NCBI RefSeq assembly: GCF_007829035.1
Contig: NZ_VIVQ01000001.1
Location: 1,240,001-1,304,000 of the forward strand
DNA from: Rudaeicoccus suwonensis
GTDB taxonomy: Bacteria > Actinomycetota > Actinomycetes > Actinomycetales > Dermatophilaceae
Length of the DNA: 64,000 nucleotides
Direction of reading: 5' to 3'
The notes under the pieces were generated by a model. That model saw only the letters and a program-made list of their open reading frames with translations, searched no databases and was not told where the DNA came from. A program made the translations under genes and the position numbers. Below are positions 19,662-28,525 of this stretch, one piece after another; within the stretch, counting starts at the first letter, position 1, and the number at the start of each line of letters is the position of its first letter.

Positions 19662-20938
19662 TGGCAGGATCTCGGCTGGCTGACGGCGCGGGTCAGGTCA
19701 AGCAGGCTGCCCGATTCGCCACCGCCCTGTATGCCGATCGGGTGGGTCGCTTCTATGCCGCCAACATGCGCGGCAACCTTCCGGCGAAGCTTGCCGGAAG
19801 GCCCGGGCGGGCCGACCCCTATCCGATCTACGAGCAGATGCGTGAGCAAGGAACGTTCTGCCGCAACAGGTTCGGCAGCTTCGCGACCGTTGAGCACGCC
19901 GTTTGCGACCAGGTGTTGCGCAGCAGGCGATTCGGCCCACGACCGGAGCTGCCGGCCTATGACCCGGCCAAGACCGAGGACGCCGAAGCGACGATCCTGT
20001 CGATCAACCCGCCCGACCACACGCGGTTGCGTCGGATCGCAACTCCGGCATTCGGCCCCAAGGCGATCGGTGCGTTCGAGCCGATGGTGCAGGCGCGGAT
20101 CCATGAAATCGTCGACACGGCAGAGCGATTGGGAGAGTTCGATTTCGTGGAGCAGATCGCCGCACCGTTGCCGATTGCGGTGATCACGACGTTGCTCGGC
20201 ATACCGGGTGACCATCGACGCGAGTTCGAGAAGTATGGCGCGGTGATCGGCGGCGCGCTGTCGGGAATCCGCGGCCTGCGCCACGCGGCTGCCTTGCAAC
20301 AGGCGGACCGGGCGCTGAACGCGATGTTCACGCAGTTGTTCGAATTGCGACGTAACGAACCCGGTGACGATGTCATCAGCAGACTGGTGGCGGTCGAGGG
20401 GGAGCAGATCGAGCCGGCGGAGATGGCGCCGATGTGTCAGTTGCTGTTGATCGCCGGATTCGAGACGACGGTGAACGCGCTGGGCAACGGCATGCTGGCT
20501 TTCGACCGGCACCGCGATCAATGGGAGCGGCTGGTCGCCGACCCGACCCTCGCGGCGGGCGCGACTGAGGAGGTGTTGCGCTTCGACTCGTCCGTCCAAC
20601 GCACAGCGCGAATCTCCTTTGACGACACCGAGATCGCCGGGCAGCCGATCCGCGCCGGGCAGTTCGTGCAGTTGATGCTGGGTGGCGCCAATCGCGATCC
20701 GGCTGTCTTCGACGCGCCTGACACGTTCGACATCACCCGCGCCAACGCGGCCAGCCACCTGTCGTTCTCCAGCGGCATCCACTACTGCCTTGGTCAGCCA
20801 CTGGCCCGACTCGAACTCACGACGGCCTTCGGCATCCTCGCCGAACGCCTGCCTCGCCTGCGTCCGGTGGCGGCGCCGCGATACCGAGCGTCGACTTTGT
20901 TGCGCGGGCCGCGGTCCCTGCAGGTGACATGCCGCTGA
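19661..20938 (+). CDS. Cytochrome P450
   Basis: This 425-residue soluble bacterial-type P450 has all core motifs. The I-helix oxygen-activation segment is AGFETT (265-270), the ExxR is EEVLR (303-307) and the heme ligand is Cys376 in FSSGIHYCLGQPLARLE. SINPPDHTRLRRIATPAF is the usual C-helix stretch. No ferredoxin or reductase gene adjoins it, so electrons must come from elsewhere. The N-terminal 45 residues before DPYPIYEQM are longer than in many relatives and basic. It is translationally coupled to the class III aminotransferase (TGATG). The substrate cannot be inferred. Confidence 0.93.
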   Translation: MAGSRLADGAGQVKQAARFATALYADRVGRFYAANMRGNLPAKLAGRPGRADPYPIYEQMREQGTFCRNRFGSFATVEHAVCDQVLRSRRFGPRPELPAYDPAKTEDAEATILSINPPDHTRLRRIATPAFGPKAIGAFEPMVQARIHEIVDTAERLGEFDFVEQIAAPLPIAVITTLLGIPGDHRREFEKYGAVIGGALSGIRGLRHAAALQQADRALNAMFTQLFELRRNEPGDDVISRLVAVEGEQIEPAEMAPMCQLLLIAGFETTVNALGNGMLAFDRHRDQWERLVADPTLAAGATEEVLRFDSSVQRTARISFDDTEIAGQPIRAGQFVQLMLGGANRDPAVFDAPDTFDITRANAASHLSFSSGIHYCLGQPLARLELTTAFGILAERLPRLRPVAAPRYRASTLLRGPRSLQVTCR

Positions 20939-20956
20939 AGAGCTGTTGTGCTCTCG

Positions 20957-21910
20957 TCAAGGCATCGGCGTCGCAAGGGCGTCGTAGATCAACTGCGAGA
21001 CGCCGTTGATCGTGGTCTGGCCGTAGTAGAACCCGGCCGGCGCCTGGGTCAGGATCACCGCGGTGTAGTTGCGGCCGTTACCAGTGATGTGACCCGCTGA
21101 ATTCAGCACATAAGCGCTACCCAGTGGGCCCCAGCCGTTCTTGGTCGCCCACGTGTTGCTCGTCGGCAGCGGTGGCGCGCAGACGCCCCAGCGTTCGATG
21201 GCGATCACCTGCGACATCAAGGTGAGCACATAGGTGCGATGCGCCGCGGTGAGCACGGTGGTGCCCCAGACCAGACCGTTGATCAGCGACAGCAGATCTT
21301 TGCTCGTGGTTGTCGAATAACCCCACCAGTTGGAGCTACCGGCGACGATGCCGCCTTGCACGTGCGTGCTGGTCATGCCGTAGTACCCAGCCACCCGCTG
21401 CACGTTCGCGACGCCTGCCCAGGTGATCAGCGCGTTGGCGGCGTCGTTGTCGCTCTGGGTGATCATGGCGGTGGCCAGTTGCATCTGTGTTGTCGACAGG
21501 TTGATCCGCAACTCCTGACAGCGCCGCAGCACGGTCGCCATGATCACCATCTTGACCGTGCTGAGGGTGTCGTTGACCCAGGTGTCGCGGTAGCCGTAGT
21601 AGCCACCCGTCGTCCTGTCGTACACCGCGCACGCGATCGTGCCACCACGTGACTTCTGGTAGTTCGTGATCGCGGTGGTGAGCCGGGTGCCCCATGCGGT
21701 CGTCGTGGCGGCGGCCGTGGTTGCCGCCACCGTCGGGCTCGTGATGGTCGTGGCAGGTATGTCGGTGGTGATCGCGGTCGATGCCACGCGCCCGGCGCCC
21801 CCCGCGGTCGATTGGCGCGCTTCCGCGCGAACTCCGATGGCAGTGAATCCGGCTGCGAGCGTGACGCCCGCACCTCCGATGAGCAGGTTGCGCCGGCTGG
21901 GTTCGATCAT
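20957..21910 (-). CDS. Exported class-A-lactamase-like serine hydrolase
   Basis: This 317-residue protein starts with a Tat-type signal, SRRNLLIGGAGVTLAAG, followed by a Thr/Ala/Ser-rich linker (residues 33-75). The domain has the serine-transferase triad of the class A fold: Ser117-Thr-Val-Lys120, Ser153-Asp-Asn155, and Lys257-Asn-Gly259 in place of KTG. An ExxxN omega loop with the deacylating glutamate is not visible between the SDN and KNG motifs. It is therefore more likely a cell-wall peptidase-like or uncharacterised serine hydrolase than an active beta-lactamase. It converges with the P450 gene, leaving 18 bases between stops. Confidence 0.8.
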   Translation of the reverse strand: MIEPSRRNLLIGGAGVTLAAGFTAIGVRAEARQSTAGGAGRVASTAITTDIPATTITSPTVAATTAAATTTAWGTRLTTAITNYQKSRGGTIACAVYDRTTGGYYGYRDTWVNDTLSTVKMVIMATVLRRCQELRINLSTTQMQLATAMITQSDNDAANALITWAGVANVQRVAGYYGMTSTHVQGGIVAGSSNWWGYSTTTSKDLLSLINGLVWGTTVLTAAHRTYVLTLMSQVIAIERWGVCAPPLPTSNTWATKNGWGPLGSAYVLNSAGHITGNGRNYTAVILTQAPAGFYYGQTTINGVSQLIYDALATPMP

Positions 21911-21957
21911 GAATGAGGAACCTAGAAAGCCGCGGTATCAGCGATGCATGCGAAACG

Positions 21958-21963
21958 TATGCT
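21958..21963 (+). promoter_or_regulatory. -10 box of the GNAT gene
   Basis: TATGCT is followed by six bases and GTG 21970, without a ribosome-binding site. This suggests a leaderless mRNA and supports the GTG over the in-frame ATG at 21913. Confidence 0.5.
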
Positions 21964-21969
21964 CAGGCT

Positions 21970-22533
21970 GTGATCGCATCTTCCACCGGTCCGGTGTTCG
22001 TCGACGACGTCATCATGGGTACTGGCAGTCTGCGACTGCGCGCATTGGATGAAGCGGATGCCGAGGCAGTCGCCGAGGGTTGTGCCGATGCGGAGACGCT
22101 GCGCTGGTTGCCGCTGCCGACCCCCTATCCGCGTGATCTGGCGGCAGAGTGGATCAGAGACGATGTGCCGTTACAACGCACGAGTGGCCGAGGCATCGTG
22201 CGGGCCATCGAGTATGACGGAGCCTTCTGTGGCGTCATCGATCTGAAGAAGACCAACTGGCGGGCGCTGACCACGGAGATCGGATTCTGGGTGATGCCTG
22301 CCGCGCGTGGGCAGGGTCTGGCCGGTCGCGCATCGCGATTGTTGTCCGACTGGGCGATGGAGATGGCGGGCATCGAGAGAGTCGAAATCCGTTCGGCCAC
22401 AGGAAATTTCGGCTCGCAACGCAGCGCCGTCGCTGCCGGCTTCACCCAAGAAGGCGTGTTGCGCTCGGCCGGGATCGTGCACGGCGGACGCGTCGACCTG
22501 GTGGTCTTCGGCCGCACGCGCGACGACGTCTGA
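21970..22533 (+). CDS. GNAT family N-acetyltransferase
   Basis: This 187-residue protein has the RimJ/RimL-type GNAT pattern. SLRLRALDEADAEAVAEGCAD is the N-terminal strand and helix (LRLRALDEADAEAV core). IGFWVMPAARGQGLAGRASRLL contains the acetyl-CoA loop (ARGQGLAGRA). VEIRSATGNFGSQRSAVAAGF is the NxxSxxxAxxxGF signature, which begins after the conserved ATGN. Acetylation target unknown. The gene starts 59 bases from the divergent serine hydrolase. A 218-base gap with degenerate repeats follows before the converging alkB. Confidence 0.87.
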   Translation: MIASSTGPVFVDDVIMGTGSLRLRALDEADAEAVAEGCADAETLRWLPLPTPYPRDLAAEWIRDDVPLQRTSGRGIVRAIEYDGAFCGVIDLKKTNWRALTTEIGFWVMPAARGQGLAGRASRLLSDWAMEMAGIERVEIRSATGNFGSQRSAVAAGFTQEGVLRSAGIVHGGRVDLVVFGRTRDDV

Positions 22534-22586
22534 CGAGCGGCGCCACTGTCGAAGTCGCGGGAACGCCGAGGTCACGCGACCTCCGC

Positions 22587-22696
22587 AATATTTGACGCCA
22601 AGGCGGTTATTGCGGCCGTGCCGTCGAATATCGACGCTAGGGATGGCGCGATTTTCGACGTGAGGGCGGCAATTACGGTCGTGGCGCCGAATATCG
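22587..22696. repeat. Two-copy degenerate 63-bp repeat with phased AT islands
   Basis: Bases 22591-22633 and 22654-22696 are about three-quarters identical at an offset of 63. Each ends in CGAATATCG within a short palindrome (CGTCGA-ATA-TCGACG at 22622-22636, CGCCGA-ATA-TCGGTG at 22685-22699). Short A/T runs occur near 22590, 22609, 22629, 22653, 22673 and 22692, about 19-24 bases apart. The rest of the GNAT-alkB gap shows nothing recognisable. Confidence 0.6.
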
Positions 22697-22751
22697 GTGG
22701 GTGGGGTGGCGCAGGGCGGGCGTGGAATGTCGGACTGATCTGCAGCGGTCG

Positions 22752-23393
22752 TCAGCGAACGCCGTGCGGCCGGAACTGGATGCTGATCCGCGGACCGACC
22801 GGCTGACTTGTCTTGGGGATGCAGTGCTCCCAGGTCCGCTGACACGAACCGCCCATCACGAGCAGGTCGCCATGGCCGAGGGTGTAGCGCAGCGACTCGC
22901 CGCCACCGGCCGGACGCAAGGCAAGTACGCGCGGCGCGCCGACCGACACGATCGCCACCATCGTGTCCTGGGTGCGGGACCGGCCTTCGCGGTCGCCATG
23001 CCAGGCGACGGAATCAGACCCGTCTCGGTAAAGGCACATGCCGGTCGTCGCGAACGATTCGCCCAACTCGCGCCGGTAGTGCGCCGAAAGCTCCGAACGT
23101 GCTTGTAGAACAACAGGATCCGGCAGTGTTTCCGATGCTGAATAGAAACGCAGGAGGCGTGGCGTCGCCACCTCGCGGTCGTACATCATCCGCCGCTCGG
23201 ACTCCCACTCGACACCGGCGCTTCCGCCCAGTGACAGTCGCGTGAACAACTCGTCGGCGCCGGTGACCCAGCCGGGCCGCAGGTCGATCCACGCCCCGCG
23301 AGTAAGGACGGTTCGTCTCACCGCCCCCTTGAGCGGACGCAGCCCGACTTCATCGACCTGGTCCAGCAGCGAACCCTGCAACGCGAATGCCAT
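22752..23393 (-). CDS. AlkB-like 2-oxoglutarate/Fe(II)-dependent DNA repair dioxygenase
   Basis: This 213-residue protein has the AlkB iron triad: His132 and Asp134 in WHGDREG, and His190 in WEHCIPK. Arg202 in GPRISIQFRPH would bind 2-oxoglutarate. PRLLRFYSASETLPDP and TGMCLYRDGSDSVAWHGD match the nucleotide-recognition region of bacterial AlkB proteins. It would directly reverse N1-methyladenine and N3-methylcytosine damage. It converges on the GNAT gene. In its upstream region TCGAACATATGTC (minus strand, 23406-23418) resembles half of an actinobacterial LexA box, but the other half does not match. Confidence 0.88.
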   Translation of the reverse strand: MAFALQGSLLDQVDEVGLRPLKGAVRRTVLTRGAWIDLRPGWVTGADELFTRLSLGGSAGVEWESERRMMYDREVATPRLLRFYSASETLPDPVVLQARSELSAHYRRELGESFATTGMCLYRDGSDSVAWHGDREGRSRTQDTMVAIVSVGAPRVLALRPAGGGESLRYTLGHGDLLVMGGSCQRTWEHCIPKTSQPVGPRISIQFRPHGVR

Positions 23394-23550
23394 ATGGCGA
23401 TTCTAGACATATGTTCGAATAACGTCCAGGGTGTCTGGCACGTCGGCCGCCCGCCGTCAGCGCGAAGCCTGGCTGCGTCCCGGCGGCGTCATGTGCCCTC
23501 GACGACTTGTCCGGCCGCGTGCTGTGTCCCTGACGCGGCCGTCGACCGCG

Positions 23551-25095
23551 TCACGCGTCCTCGAGCACCGCCCGAGCCGCGTGATAGCCGCCCAGGCCGC
23601 TGACGCCGCCACCGCGGCGACTGCCTGCGCCTGCCAGCAGGATGCTGCCGTAGGGAGTGGCGACCCCCCAGCGCTGCGCCGGTGTGGTCAACGGCTCCTC
23701 GTCGTCGGCGAACGGCCAGGACAGTGGTCCGTGGAAGATGTTGCCGCCAGGCATCGCCAGGGTGTCCTGCAGGTCGCGCGTCGTCTTGGTCTCGATGCAC
23801 AGCGCGCCCGAGGGGCCGCGCATCACGACGTCCTCGATGGGTTCGGCGAGCACGCTCGACAGTGAATCCAGCACTGCCTGCTGCAGTTTCGCGCGTTCTG
23901 CATCCGATCCGTCCAGCAGCCGATCCGGGGTCTGCAGCGAGAAGACCGTCAGCGTCTGCGCACCCGACTCGCGCAGCGCAGGCGACAGGATGCTCGGATC
24001 GGTGATCGAGTGGCAGTAGATCTCGGCCGGCACCGGTGTCGGCACCTGACCGGAAATCGCTGACCGATAAGCACTCTCGAGCTGCGTGTAGGTCTCGTTG
24101 ATGTGGAACGTCCCACCGAAAGCGGCCTCAGGTGCCAGTGCGGCGTCCCGCAGTCGAGGCAGTCGCGACAGCAGCAGATTCACCTTGACCTGAGCGCCTT
24201 CTGCAGCGCCGGGGGAGGTGGCCATCAGTGAGTCGAGCACCGCCGGCGCCGCGGCCCAGAGCACTCGCTTGGCGTGCACGGTGTGCAAGTCGTCACCGCT
24301 CACCCAGGTGATCTTGTCGTCGGCGACTGCCGTGACCTGCGCGTCGGTGCGAAGGTCGGCACCGGCCGCGGTCGCGGCCGCCAGCAGGGCACCGGAGACC
24401 TCGCCCATCCCGCCCACGGGGACGTCCCACGCGCCGGTGCCGCCGCCGATCACGTGATAGAGGAAGCACACGTTCTGCTGCAGGTCGGCGTCATGCGCAG
24501 AGGCAAACGTCGAGATCAGGCCGTCGGTCAGGATCACCCCACGCACCAGATCGTGGGCGACGCTGCGTTCGATGACCTCACCCAGGGGCCGTTGCAGGAA
24601 GTCGCGGACGATCGTGTCGTCGCCGATGCGACGCGAGACCTCCGACATACGTGCCAGAGGTTCGGTCACCGTCGGCCACAACGCGTGCGCCAGGTGCGCG
24701 GTGCGGGCATAGAACCCGTGCCAGCCGTCCACGTCACCGCCGGCGCCGATCGCTTCGAACGACGCGCGGGTCGCCGCAGCGTCGCCGTTGTCGACCAGCA
24801 GGCCGAGGTCACCACCCGGTACCGGGGTGTATGACGCAAACCGCCTGCGGGCCAACGTGATCCGCAATCCGAGGTCGTCGATGATCTGCTGAGGCAGCAG
24901 GCTCACCAGATAGGAATAGCGGGACAGCCGGGCACCCATTCCCGGGAACGCCTCGGCCGACACCGATGCGCCGCCGAGGTGGTCTTGGCGCTCCAGCAGC
25001 AGCACCGACTTGCCGGCTCGAGCGAGGTAAGCGGCTGCGGTCAGTCCGTTGTGACCACCACCGACGATGACGACGTCATACGACTTGGTCTGCAT
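23551..25095 (-). CDS. PYROXD2/CrtI-like FAD-dependent oxidoreductase
   Basis: This 514-residue protein begins with a clear FAD/NAD Rossmann motif, [20 protein letters not shown], and continues with [17 protein letters not shown]. The C-terminal [22 protein letters not shown] is the second nucleotide-binding signature. The arrangement is that of the phytoene-desaturase-like family, and the length and N-terminus resemble PYROXD2-type oxidoreductases. There are no carotenoid genes nearby, so a CrtI role is unlikely. ATG 25095 is chosen because the Rossmann motif starts seven residues later, although the frame stays open upstream through the recO promoter. It is divergent from recO, with 66 bases between. 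Confidence 0.85.
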   Translation of the reverse strand: MQTKSYDVVIVGGGHNGLTAAAYLARAGKSVLLLERQDHLGGASVSAEAFPGMGARLSRYSYLVSLLPQQIIDDLGLRITLARRRFASYTPVPGGDLGLLVDNGDAAATRASFEAIGAGGDVDGWHGFYARTAHLAHALWPTVTEPLARMSEVSRRIGDDTIVRDFLQRPLGEVIERSVAHDLVRGVILTDGLISTFASAHDADLQQNVCFLYHVIGGGTGAWDVPVGGMGEVSGALLAAATAAGADLRTDAQVTAVADDKITWVSGDDLHTVHAKRVLWAAAPAVLDSLMATSPGAAEGAQVKVNLLLSRLPRLRDAALAPEAAFGGTFHINETYTQLESAYRSAISGQVPTPVPAEIYCHSITDPSILSPALRESGAQTLTVFSLQTPDRLLDGSDAERAKLQQAVLDSLSSVLAEPIEDVVMRGPSGALCIETKTTRDLQDTLAMPGGNIFHGPLSWPFADDEEPLTTPAQRWGVATPYGSILLAGAGSRRGGGVSGLGGYHAARAVLEDA

Positions 25096-25161
25096 GGGCA
25101 CGCAGCCTACGAGGCGCGCCTGCAGTCGGTCCGTGGCCCGATCGGCGACAATGGAGCCGAT

Positions 25162-25908
25162 ATGGCCACCTATCGAGACGTCGGCATCGTGCTGCGCACC
25201 CACAAGCTGGGTGAGACCGACCGCATCGTGACGCTCCTGACCCGCAATCGGGGCAAAGTCCGTGCCGTCGCCAAGGGCGTCCGGCGCACCAAGTCCCGCT
25301 TCGGCGCCCGGCTCGAGCCGGGCATGATCGTGGATCTGCAGTGTTACGAGGGTCGTTCGCTCGACACGGTCACCCAGGCCGAGATGCTCGCGCCGTATGG
25401 CGATCAGATTGCCCGCGACTACCCGTCGTTCACGGCGGCAACCGCCGCCCTCGAGACCGCCGACCGTCTCAGCGAGGAACACGAGCCCGTCCTGCAGCAG
25501 TTCAACCTGCTGGCCGGTGCGCTGGCGTCGCTGGCGCACCGCGAGCACGCGACCGATCTGGTGCTCGACTCGTATCTGCTGCGCGCTCTGTCGATCGCCG
25601 GCTGGGCGCCCAGTTTCGTCGACTGCGCGGGATGCGGGGCCACTGGGCCGCACCGGGCATTCAACCTGGCCAGCGGCGGAGCAGTCTGTTTCAGCTGTCG
25701 CACACCAGGCAGCTCCGCCCCTGATCCGCGCACCTTTGCGCTCCTGGCCGCGCTGCTGACCGGTGACTGGGACGCCGCAGATGGTTCCGACCAGCAGACG
25801 CGCCGCGAAAGCAGCGGCCTCGTGGCGGCCTACCTGCAATGGCACCTCGAACGTGGCGTGAGATCGTTGCGACTCGTGGATCGCACCAGCACCGGGGCAG
25901 TGTCATGA
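25162..25908 (+). CDS. recO: DNA repair protein RecO
   Basis: This 248-residue recombination mediator loads RecA in the RecFOR pathway. The N-terminal OB fold reads [20 protein letters not shown] and [19 protein letters not shown] four-cysteine zinc site is visible as CAGCG and CFSC. ATG 25162 gives the normal [11 protein letters not shown] start. The preceding bases (GACAAT nine bases upstream) fit a short or absent leader. The stop overlaps uppS by four bases, the common actinobacterial order recO-uppS. Confidence 0.93.
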   Translation: MATYRDVGIVLRTHKLGETDRIVTLLTRNRGKVRAVAKGVRRTKSRFGARLEPGMIVDLQCYEGRSLDTVTQAEMLAPYGDQIARDYPSFTAATAALETADRLSEEHEPVLQQFNLLAGALASLAHREHATDLVLDSYLLRALSIAGWAPSFVDCAGCGATGPHRAFNLASGGAVCFSCRTPGSSAPDPRTFALLAALLTGDWDAADGSDQQTRRESSGLVAAYLQWHLERGVRSLRLVDRTSTGAVS

Positions 25909-26693
25909 GCAGCCTCAGCGGCGTCGTCGCGCCTTTCCCACACGCGGGCGGCGCGACACCTCCCGTCATACCGAACGGTCTGGTGCCGCAGCACATCGCG
26001 ATGGTGATGGACGGCAACGGCCGCTGGGCGAACCAGCGCGGCCTGCCCCGCACTCGTGGGCACGAAGCCGGTGAGGCGCAGCTGATCGATGTGATCGCCG
26101 GCGCGATCGAGGTCGGCGTGCCGAATCTGTCGGCATACATGTTCTCCACCGAGAACTGGCGACGGTCGCCCGACGAGGTGAGATTCCTGATGGGCTTCAA
26201 CCGTGACGTGATCCGGCGCCGGGTGGACCTGTTGCACTCGTGGGGTGTGCGCTGCCGTTGGTCCGGTCAGCGACCGCGGCTGTGGCGCTCGGTGCTGAAG
26301 GAGTTGCAGCGCGCCGAGGAGATCACCGCCGGCAACACCGTCATGACGTTGCAGATGTGCGTCAACTACGGCGGTCGCGCTGAGATCGCGCAGGCCACCC
26401 GTCGCATCGCCGAGCAGGTGCAGGCCGGCAAGCTCAAGGCATCCGCCATCGACGAGCGCACCATCGCGCGCAATCTCACCTGGCCGGACATGCCGGATGT
26501 CGACCTGTTCGTGCGGTCATCGGGGGAGCAACGCACCAGCAACTTCATGCTGTGGCAGTCGGCGTATGCCGAGATGGTCTTCCTCGACACGCTGTGGCCC
26601 GACTTCGATCGGACGCACCTGTGGGAGGCGATCAGGATCTTCGTCGACCGCGACCGGCGGTTCGGCGGGGCGGTCGACGCATCCGGCAGTTGA
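25905..26693 (+). CDS. uppS: Isoprenyl transferase (undecaprenyl diphosphate synthase type)
   Basis: This 262-residue cis-prenyltransferase makes polyprenyl diphosphate for the cell-wall lipid carrier. The signature [20 protein letters not shown] holds the catalytic aspartate, followed by [12 protein letters not shown] and the late [20 protein letters not shown] motif (RSSGEQR is the diphosphate-binding arginine region). The extended N-terminus (residues 1-30) is usual for actinobacterial homologues. ATG 25905 overlaps the recO stop (ATGA). Chain length cannot be decided from the sequence. A perfect hairpin shared with zur follows. Confidence 0.93.
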   Translation: MSSLSGVVAPFPHAGGATPPVIPNGLVPQHIAMVMDGNGRWANQRGLPRTRGHEAGEAQLIDVIAGAIEVGVPNLSAYMFSTENWRRSPDEVRFLMGFNRDVIRRRVDLLHSWGVRCRWSGQRPRLWRSVLKELQRAEEITAGNTVMTLQMCVNYGGRAEIAQATRRIAEQVQAGKLKASAIDERTIARNLTWPDMPDVDLFVRSSGEQRTSNFMLWQSAYAEMVFLDTLWPDFDRTHLWEAIRIFVDRDRRFGGAVDASGS

Positions 26694-26710
26694 CCGTTGC
26701 CGCAGCGGTC

Positions 26711-26739
26711 TGCTCGGCTCAGGCGTTCTGAGCCGAGCA
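26711..26739. terminator. Bidirectional hairpin between uppS and zur
   Basis: TGCTCGGCTCA and TGAGCCGAGCA form a perfect 11-bp stem around the seven-base loop GGCGTTC. It begins 18 bases after the uppS stop and contains the last codons and stop of zur on the opposite strand, so it can end both transcripts. There is no strong T-run. Confidence 0.75.
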
Positions 26740-27135
26740 TTCGGCACACATGCCGAAGATCTCGACGGTGTGCTCGACGTTGGTGAAACCGTGCTCCTCG
26801 CTCACCTTGGCGGCCCAGCGCTCGACGGCGGGACCCTCGACCTCGACGGCGCGACCGCACTGCCGGCAGACCAGGTGGTGATGGTGACCGGTGCTGCACC
26901 GGCGGTAGATCGACTCGCCCTCGGGATTGCGCAGAACGTCGACCTCACCGTCGGTGGCCAGCGTCTGCAGCACGCGGTACACCGTTGCCAGTCCTACGGA
27001 TTCGCCGTTGTCCCGCAGCGACGCATGAAGCTCTTGAGCCGAGACGAAGTCGCTCAACTCATCGAGTCGGTGGGCTACAGCCGCCTGCTGTTTGGTGCTG
27101 CGGCGCACCGGTCCGACGTTTCCAGACATGCTCAT
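26719..27135 (-). CDS. zur: Fur-family zinc regulator Zur
   Basis: This 138-residue Fur-family protein has an N-terminal winged helix (SAQELHASLRDNGESVGLATVYRVLQTL). The metal-binding half contains STGHHHHLVCRQCGRAVEVEGPAVERW; the key run HHHHLVCRQCGRAVEVEG and the final CAEC supply the structural zinc cysteines. The CRQCG..VEVEGPAVE wording is characteristic of actinobacterial Zur rather than Fur. It would repress zinc uptake genes when zinc is sufficient. ATG 27135 or 27129 are both possible starts. Its 3' end forms part of the terminator shared with uppS. A small membrane-protein gene lies just upstream on the same strand. Confidence 0.88.
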   Translation of the reverse strand: MSMSGNVGPVRRSTKQQAAVAHRLDELSDFVSAQELHASLRDNGESVGLATVYRVLQTLATDGEVDVLRNPEGESIYRRCSTGHHHHLVCRQCGRAVEVEGPAVERWAAKVSEEHGFTNVEHTVEIFGMCAECSAQNA

Positions 27136-27155
27136 CGCACTCCTGATCCTCGACG

Positions 27156-27464
27156 TCAGCCTGCGGCGCACACGACGGTGAGGGCGACGGCGAGCAGCAG
27201 GACGGCGGATCGCATCATCCGTTCTGTCGAACCTGCCCGTGGCCATGCCAGATAGAGCAGCCACGCGAGCACCACGGCGATGGCGCCGAAGCAGATCGCG
27301 CCGGTGGCGCCGCGGAAGATGGCTCCGACCACGATCAACAGCAGGTCCACCACAGCGGGCACGGCGCGCGGCACCCGGGCCAACGCCTGCACGGCCGGGT
27401 CACTGGCGTGCTCGACGCGCGCCCGCAACGGCGACACGGACACAGAAGGCTGCGAAGAACTCAT
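27156..27464 (-). CDS. Small two-helix membrane protein (DUF6703-like)
   Basis: This protein of about 102 residues has two hydrophobic segments around VVDLLLIVVGAIFRGATGAI and CFGAIAVVLAWLLYLAW, an arginine-containing linker and a third short hydrophobic end (SAVLLLAVALTVVCAAG). It resembles the small actinobacterial membrane proteins filed as DUF6703; that assignment is from memory and unverified. It is 21 bases upstream of the zur start on the same strand and may share its transcript. ATG 27464 was chosen over ATG 27503 because the longer form adds only a short divergent extension. No function can be given. Confidence 0.6.
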   Translation of the reverse strand: MSSSQPSVSVSPLRARVEHASDPAVQALARVPRAVPAVVDLLLIVVGAIFRGATGAICFGAIAVVLAWLLYLAWPRAGSTERMMRSAVLLLAVALTVVCAAG

Positions 27465-27562
27465 CGGGACAAGCGTAAGCCGTCCTGCCATGACCGATGT
27501 CATGGCAGGGACATGACGCTCGCCGGGTGTGGTGAGCCGCGATGCCCGCCAGAGTTGCTGTC

Positions 27563-28525
27563 ATGACAACGACACCAGGCCAGGCGCCGGCCGTCACCAT
27601 GGCGCCCACGGGACAGAGGCCGGCGATCGACCTGTCGTCGGTGACCAAGAGTTTCGGCAAGGTGCACGCAGTTCGCGGCATCGACCTGCAGGTCCAGCCC
27701 GGGGAGGTCGTGGCCTTCCTCGGACCCAACGGCGCAGGCAAGACCACCACGATCGACATGCTGCTGGGCCTGTCCAAGCCGGACTCCGGCACGGTCGAGG
27801 TCTTCGGTATGCACCCGCGGCAGGCTGTCGCACGCGGACTGGTCGCGGCCGTGATGCAGACCGGCGGTCTGCTCAAGGATCTCAGCGTCCGTGAAACGGT
27901 TCAGTTGACGGCGAGTCTGTTCGTGCAGACTCGGTCACCGCAGGAGTGCCTCGAGCGGGCCGGGATCGCGGACATCGCGGACCGCAAGGTGAGCAAGTGC
28001 TCCGGAGGTCAGCAGCAGCGGCTGCGGTTCGCGATGGCACTCGTCTCCGATCCGGCGTTGATCGTGCTCGACGAACCCACGACAGGCATGGACGTCACCG
28101 GTCGCCGCGACTTTTGGAACGCCATACATCGAGACGCAGAACGCGGTCGCACGGTGCTTTTTGCGACGCACTACCTCGAAGAGGCCGACATGTATGCCGA
28201 TCGCATCGTGCTGCTGCGGCAGGGCCAGATCGTGGCCGACGGCACCGGGCCGCAGATCAAGGCGATGACCTCCGGCCGCACGGTGCGTGCCACGCTGCCG
28301 GGCGCCGACGAGCACGCACTTGCTGCGTTGGCGGGCGTGGATTCGATTGAGGTGCGCGGAGATTCGGTCATGCTCCACTCACGCGACAGCGATGCCGTCG
28401 CGCGCTTCCTGCTCACACAGACACCCGCAAGGGACATCGAGATCGAGGCCCGTGGCCTGGAGGACGCCTTCATCGCCCTCACCTCGGACGACTCGGACAA
28501 CAACGGACAAGGAGAACAGCGATGA
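27563..28525 (+). CDS. ABC transporter ATP-binding protein
   Basis: This 320-residue ATPase subunit of an ABC-2-type exporter has all nucleotide-binding motifs. Walker A is GPNGAGKTTT. The Q-loop is in VMQTGGLLKDLSVRE. The signature is CSGGQQQRLR, with Cys in place of the usual Leu, Walker B is LIVLDEPTTG, and the H-loop is ATHYLEEAD. A C-terminal extension of about 80 residues resembles those of drug/antibiotic exporter ATPases. ATG 27563 is preferred, with ATG 27542 as an alternative. It overlaps the permease gene by four bases and is followed by a two-component system, so the four genes probably form one operon. Confidence 0.9.
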   Translation: MTTTPGQAPAVTMAPTGQRPAIDLSSVTKSFGKVHAVRGIDLQVQPGEVVAFLGPNGAGKTTTIDMLLGLSKPDSGTVEVFGMHPRQAVARGLVAAVMQTGGLLKDLSVRETVQLTASLFVQTRSPQECLERAGIADIADRKVSKCSGGQQQRLRFAMALVSDPALIVLDEPTTGMDVTGRRDFWNAIHRDAERGRTVLFATHYLEEADMYADRIVLLRQGQIVADGTGPQIKAMTSGRTVRATLPGADEHALAALAGVDSIEVRGDSVMLHSRDSDAVARFLLTQTPARDIEIEARGLEDAFIALTSDDSDNNGQGEQR

